Below are positions 58,585 to 64,000 of a DNA stretch of 64,000 nucleotides, one piece after another (the stretch's first letter is position 1; each line of letters starts with the position of its first letter). The notes under the pieces are model-generated. The model had not been told where the DNA came from and ran no database searches. It saw only the letters and a program-made list of their open reading frames with translations. The stretch is from positions 91,495,033 through 91,559,032 of the forward strand of contig OX393549.1 of the NCBI GenBank assembly GCA_947650365.1, given 5' to 3'. Position numbers and translations under genes: made by a program. The DNA comes from Chamaelirium japonicum. Lineage: Eukaryota > Streptophyta > Magnoliopsida > Liliales > Melanthiaceae.

Positions 58585-59152
58585 CGGAGGTCGGTCGGTA
58601 GGTAGCCAGAGACTATCTGCGGAGGCCGGTCGGTAGCCAGATACTGTCTGCAGTGACCGGTAGCCAGATACTGTCCGTAGCGACCGGTAGCCAGATACTG
58701 TCTGCAGACTGTCTGCGGTCGGTAGGTAGCCAGAGACTGTCTGCGGAGGCCGGTCGGTAGCCAGATACTGTCTGCAGCGATCGGTAGCCAGATACTGTCC
58801 GCAGCGACCGATAGCCAGATACTGTCTGCAGACTGTCTGCGGTCGGTAGGTAGCCAGAGACTGTCTGCGGAGGCCGGTCGGTAGCCAGATACTATCTGCA
58901 GCGACCGGTAGCCAGATACTGTCCGCAGCGACCGGTAGCCAGATACTGTCTGTAGACTGTCTGCGGTCGGTAGGTAGCCAGAGGCTGTCTGCGGAGGCCG
59001 GTTGGTAGGTAGCCAGAGACTGTCTGCGGAGGCTGGTCGGTAGCCAGATACTGTCTGCAGCGACCGGTAGCCAGATACTGTCCGCAGTGACCGGTAGCCA
59101 GATACTGTCTGCAGCAACCGGTAGTCAGACGCTGCCTGCAGCGGTCGGTCGT
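58585..59152. repeat. Higher-order minisatellite, 124-bp period of about 27-35 bp subunits
   Basis: Subunits of the type GGTAGCCAGATACTGTCTGC alternate with GGTAGGTAGCCAGAGACTG. The composite marker GTCTGCGGTCGGTAGGTAGC recurs at 58711, 58835 and 58959, exactly 124 bp apart, showing that a block of four subunits was amplified as a unit. The 201-codon minus-strand frame is repeat-encoded. Confidence 0.92.
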
Positions 59153-59399
59153 CTGAGTGAAATTGCAGAGGTCGGTAGTTTGGGAGACCGATCCTTGGGG
59201 TTTGTAATTAGGGTTAAGGTGAGAGATTGTACCCGAAAAGATAGTTCTAGTGCATTCTCGCCCCACCCGTGGTTTTTTCCCTTTCGACGTTGCGAAGGGG
59301 TTTTTCCACGTAAATACTGTCTTCACTCTTCTCTTTGGCTTGTTGGATTGTGCTTGCCACCCGAACCGCCCGGTTCGACTAAAAACCCCCCACAGCATT

Positions 59400-60213
59400 C
59401 ATCCATCGTTGTTCGATGCGCGTGAACGAACAATGATCTATAATAATTGCATCTATCATAATTCGATGCGTGCGACCGATCGACCTAATTGCGTTTCAGT
59501 TCTGTGCGCCCGATGTGAGTTCAAATGGCATTGCTCAATCGTGATCGACCCTTTAAGGTTTGGAAGGTGCCACTTCTCGATCTTCACGGTGCCCCAACCT
59601 CCATACATCCTATTATGCTCCATCTGGACCCATCTTTGAAGCATAGCACAGCATGGTGAAATGAAGCACGCACCGTGCACGTGAGCCTAATAATGGGCCG
59701 TGGGCCTTGGTGTCTAGGTCACTATGGCCTATGGGAGGGGGGGTGTCCTACGAGCCACCACCATGCCACGCCCTTTCACGTGGCTTTACCCCCATCACCC
59801 TCATAGCCGGTCCGGCAGGGTGACGCGTGGCATGCTGCACCACGTCGGAAACCGCGCCGACAGTCTTGTCAGCGAACCTACGACGGGGCCCAGCGGGAGC
59901 ACGTGTCGCGCTGAGGGTCACAGGGGAGCGGCGAGATTGGCGGGTCCGGTTAAAGGAGCCAAATCTCGGGTTTGATGGTGTAATCATGGGCTGATCCCCT
60001 GGCTGGTAGTACACCCACCTCATCATTAGGTTTGGTTTGGGGGGATTAACCTTAATCCCGAGAGGGTGACCGGATTAATTAGAAAGGGGTTGCCCCAAGT
60101 AAATTAATTTAAGTGAGGTGTCTCCAGATGACAAGACAGTGCACCCGACGGGTGAACCCGACAAGTGAGACAGCATCTTCCGGATACTCGTACCAGCTTT
60201 TATAATCTAGATC

Positions 60214-60254
<41 letters not shown>

Positions 60255-60408
60255 ACTAAAGGCACCTAGCTCCTAACCGGCTCCCAGAGGAGGGAGGTCC
60301 TAGCTCCTAAGCGGCCGCCACATAGGATAGGAGCGGGTGTGGGAGGTAGGCAGTCTCCAACCGACTCCCAATAAGGGTTCTTAGGACGGTAGGAAGGGGA
60401 GATAGGCA
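59400..60408. other. No recognised gene
   Basis: Mixed intergenic DNA with a GA microsatellite at 60219-60252. The open frames at 59724-60026 on both strands have no recognisable domain. Confidence 0.4.
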
Positions 60409-60839
60409 TAGGACAGGCAATTTTGGATCCGACACGAAATTAGAGGGTCAGGGTCAGGTTTAAACTGGTTTTGTTCGTAAACGGGTCGACTCGATTGACC
60501 CGTTTAATAAACGGGTCTGATCCGGGTTTAGGGTCTGGACACGGTAGGCCTGGGAAGACCCGTTTAAAATTCAATGGGTCGTGTCGGGTCAGTTCTACCC
60601 GCAATCCGATACTGTAATATATAGTACTAGCCGGTCTATCGGATCAGGTCGGGTCGAGTCAGATTGGGTCAACTGAATAGACCCGTGTGGTAAACGGGTC
60701 TTATCGGGTCTACCCGTTTATTAGCAGGTCGGGTATGGGCTTAGGATCTAGACACGATTAGTTAAACGGGTCGGGTCCGGATCTAAGGCTTTTGGATACG
60801 ACCCGAAACTAGACACGACATGACCCATTGACATCCCTA
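60409..60839 (+). mobile_element. hAT-type MITE, fourth copy of the 15.7-17.1 kb family
   Basis: It starts TAGGACAGGCAATTTTGG and ends CATTGACATCCCTA. The flanks GATAGGCA at 60401-60408 and 60840-60847 are identical. Length 431 bp, the same as the inner element at 15754-16185, with the same ACCCGTTT-rich body and central palindrome. Confidence 0.92.
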
Positions 60840-60849
60840 GATAGGCATG

Positions 60850-62195
60850 ATCTTCAACATACCAAATAGGATAGAAGGGCTTAATAGTAAAAAGAACATG
60901 TGAGAAAAATAAAGGACGGAATCAGGATTTTATATTGGGAGGGGCCAAAGTATGAACCAAAAAAATTTATATTCTAATATTCAAATCTTGTACTACATAA
61001 AATTTTAAAAATAATAGTTGAGATGGGACCATGCCCCCCCTGGTCCATACATAGTTCTATCCCTGTAGAAAATAGTACACGTTGGGAGCTCCAGCTCGCT
61101 CCGATCTTTGGGGAAGGACTTGGAGCTCCTAGCGCCATGTCGGGACAAATTCAGCTGATGGGAGGAGATTTGAGCAGAGGTTTTTCGCCAGGTGCTCCTA
61201 AGGCTCGTTGGGAGCAGCCTTAGGAGCATATTGGAGATGCTTTAGTGTATATTTCTATATTAAAAAACAAGTTTGTTCTCCCGATGCTGGTGGGTGCCCT
61301 CATAGTGTGCATGATTTTTTTTTTATTTAAAGTCACTTAAATGTGGTGTATGTCATACCTTAACAACTTATGTAATTAATCCTCCATCGGACGGCCGAGG
61401 AATGCTATGATTTATTGGAACCTCCGTCAAAACGGGCCAACTCGATTTCGTGCGGACTATAATAGAAAAATCGGTCTTATGAACCGAAAGACAGCTTTCT
61501 AGTACGGAGATTTTTCTCTTTGTATAATAACATTATGGGCATTGAGCGAAACAGGACCAAAAATCCAAATTATAAACGATTTAGGACCTCTTTCTAATGT
61601 ATATATGAATCATGATTAAAAAGGTTGTTTCGTAAATAACTTAAAGTTTTCGATGTTGGTAAAATTATCTAAAAGATCTTTTATATATCAACTAATTGCT
61701 GATAGAAAGTGGATGGTGCAGGTGCTCCAATGAAGTCGATGATGACAAGAATCATGCCTGAGTTTATGCTTGACCACCGCCATGCCCACTCTCCGGCTCG
61801 TCGCCTGCTCACAGGCCCAATCACCTCTGTGTCTAGCGGTCTCCCATCCCTGCCATTGAATTAATGTGGAAAAGGGGGTTGGGGCACCGCAGGTCAGCAG
61901 CAACCCGTGCCACCCAATACCATTAGCAATACTTGCCGCAGGCCGCCAACACTCCGTCGCCACCTACTCGCCACAACAGCAATGGGTGATACAAGCAACG
62001 TTCGGTGGCGCAAAGTATTGGCTACCTTCGATGACCCAAAACCCTCTTCTCTGCTATACTTTACTGGTGACGGTGGAAGGCGTGGGAGGAGGGAGAGGCA
62101 GAGGTGTTTAGACCAGTGTGCAGGCTCGTGCCGAGCGGCGAGGGTCTGGCCTGTGACCGACAGGTGATTTGAGAAAGACGATAATGTATTACTTT
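60850..62195. other. No recognised gene
   Basis: Intergenic DNA, AT-rich at 60940-61020 and 61550-61690. No domain recognised. Confidence 0.4.
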
Positions 62196-64000
62196 TGTTA
62201 ATTTATATACCGGGTTCTATGTACAGTCGAGTCAGGTTGTGTGTGTATGACTGTACATATATATTGGGCTTTAGTCCCTCAATAAAGAAGCATTCCATTC
62301 TCTCCAAACCCTAGTCGTCATCTCCTAACATGGTATCAGAGCTCTAGGGTTCTCCGGCTCTGACGACGACGACGACCTCTCCGGTTTCGATCTTCTCCTC
62401 ACCGGCTTCTCCTCCAGGCACCACAACCCCACCCCGATCCCTCCCGGCTTCTTCTCCCAGCACCGCAGCCCCACCCCCACCCCGATCCCCTGTCGCCTCC
62501 CCTGTCAGCCCCCGCAGCACCTCCGCCTCCCTTGCCAGCCCCGCCGCACCCCCCCCCCCCCCCCCACACCCTTCTCCCCGACCCCCTGCAGCACCCCCGA
62601 CCTTCCCCTTCCCACCTGGCTCCCTCCTCTGACACCGCAGCCCCCCCTCTACCTTCCCCCCGACCCCTTGCAGCACCCCCGACCTTTCCTTTTCCACCCG
62701 GCTTCGAGATTCCTCATATTTACCAGACATTCACTAACATGCTTCACACCCAGTTTGGTCAGCGCATTAAGACCTTTCGGTCTGACTGTGCCCAGGAGTA
62801 GCTCTCCTCTGAGATACGTGAGATCCTTCTAACTTACGACACTCTTCACCAACAGTCGTGCCCCCACACCCATGAACAGAACGGAGTCATCGAGTGCAAA
62901 CATCGCCATGTCCTCGAGATAGCGTGAGCTCTCCTTCTATCTGCTTTCATTCTACATTCCTACTAGGTCGAGGATGTTCTAACCGTAGTTCACCTCATCA
63001 ACATCACTCCATCCTCCACCCTTTCTGGTGTTACGTACCCCGTACGAGCGGCTTTACTCCACATCTCCTGACTACTCCCTACGTCGCACCTTTGGCTGCA
63101 TGTGTTTGTTCTCCTCCCTCCCCATAAGCGCACCAAACTCTCTGCTAGGTCTGTTAGGTGTGCCCATTTGGGGCTCAGTTTGGAGTACAAGGACTATCGG
63201 TGCTATGATCCCTTAGCTCGCCGGATCCGAGTATCTCGTCATGTCTCTTGTCGGGGAGGTCTCGTACTTTTCCACCGAGTTTTAGGATCTTCCCTTGTCG
63301 CCTACGTCACTCTCCACGCCTCCACTATCTCTCACCATCCCCCTTTTTCCATCATATCCTGCTCCCACACCTTCTCAAGTTGAGTCTCCACCACCCTCAC
63401 CACAGCTCCACCACCACCACCACCTATTAGGTCTCCCCCGGCCCCTCCACCACCACCACCACCCATCACGCATGTCTTACTCCCGAGTCGGTTCACACTG
63501 GTATTCCCTCTCATATTGCTGCTACTCCCTCCTCTCCAAGCATATCCTGCTCATGTTCGGTATTACCCAGCGTGCAAACATCACCCTCCTGATAGATATG
63601 ACTATTCTTCCGATAGGTTTAGCTACTCTACTTTTACCTCTGACTCTTCTGACCTCTCTGGCTACTCTACTGTTGCCTCCTACTCTCCGTCTTATTAGGG
63701 TTTTCTTACTACCCTTCACACATATCGGCAGCCCCAGTCGTAACATGAGGCAGCTTTAAATCCAGAGTGGTGGCAGGCCATATCAGTAGAGCTTGAGGCT
63801 TTTCAGCGGACCCAGACATAGGATCCGGTTCCTTGTCCCTCAGGCGTGGTTCCTGTTAGCTGCAAATGGATATTCAAGGTCAAGACTCGATCTGATGGAT
63901 TTATTGAGCAGCATAAGGCCCGCCTCATTGCTCTTGGCTTCTCCCACGAGTATGGAATTGACTACAAGAAGATATTTGCTCCAGTTGCTCGGATGACTAC
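62196..64000 (+). mobile_element. Ty1/copia element with short LTR, 5' part, heavily decayed
   Basis: A 135-bp LTR (TGTTA at 62196 to TAACA at 62330) is followed by the primer site TGGTATCAGAGCTC (62331-62344). Little or no gag is recognisable: 62343-62700 is Pro-rich low-complexity sequence. Integrase-core remnants follow (about 62750-63280), then the start of the copia reverse transcriptase region (VSCKWIFKVKTRSDGFIEQH and GIDYKKIFAPVARMT) at 63850-64000, where the window ends. Many breaks; an old fossil. The very short LTR recalls the rice Retrofit group (inference). Confidence 0.85.

Noticed and set aside
58512-59398. Repeat protein with a Tyr-Arg-Ser/Leu-rich period
   Set aside because: Translation of the 124-bp higher-order minisatellite; not conserved at the protein level.
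57889-59400. Endogenous pararetrovirus
   Set aside because: No coat, movement or reverse transcriptase motif; the TATA box and U5 string fit a copia LTR better.

Overview
The window is plant nuclear DNA, almost certainly from a monocot with a repeat-rich genome. The evidence is the set of element families present (plant L1 LINEs with RNase H, Ty1/copia and Ty3/gypsy elements, a TRIM, hAT and CACTA elements with their MITEs, long CT/GA runs) and the high G+C at third codon positions of the single clear host gene. I could not fix the species.

Host genes are scarce. The one convincing intact gene is an intronless 425-residue glutaredoxin-like protein at 35617-36894 (+). It has a putative N-terminal lipid-anchor motif, a glutaredoxin fold without the usual catalytic cysteine, and a Cys-rich tail. 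Its leader is CT/GA-rich and holds upstream ATGs, and a 110-bp foldback lies about 1 kb upstream of the start codon. A PPR-like gene fragment sits inside a hAT transposon near 42.7-43.1 kb.

Layout. 0-6.5 kb: LINE 3' end with poly-A, a copia LTR with primer site, a possible SINE, a hAT MITE with target duplication, and a large inverted repeat. 6.5-9.0 kb: a CACTA end, then a 182-bp satellite array. 9-17 kb: low-copy AT-rich DNA with microsatellites, foldbacks, two MITEs, and three related hAT-type elements nested in each other, each with its own 8-bp target duplication. 18.2-31.7 kb: one 13.5-kb LTR element of gypsy type (minus strand) with 2.6-kb LTRs, a whole 760-residue gag frame, no recognisable pol, and a perfect 5-bp target duplication. 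32.4-33.8 kb: a LINE fragment and a TRIM. 34.5-37 kb: the glutaredoxin-like gene. 37.5-43.9 kb: a hAT transposon with a decayed transposase gene, carrying a solo LTR and the PPR fragment. 44-48 kb: simple-sequence country, with pentanucleotide arrays and a 1.6-kb C/A-only array. 48.4-53.9 kb: a young full-length copia element. 55-60.9 kb: more hAT-type elements, an LTR-like region with two minisatellites, and a fourth copy of the 15.7-17.1 kb family. 62.2-64 kb: the 5' part of a decayed copia element that runs off the window.

I found no operon-like or defence-like gene system. The value of the window lies in datable nested insertions (many target duplications can be read directly), the pol-less gag element, and several unusual tandem arrays. 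Ages assume the rate of 1.3e-8 substitutions per site per year often used for rice LTRs and were counted by eye, so they are rough.
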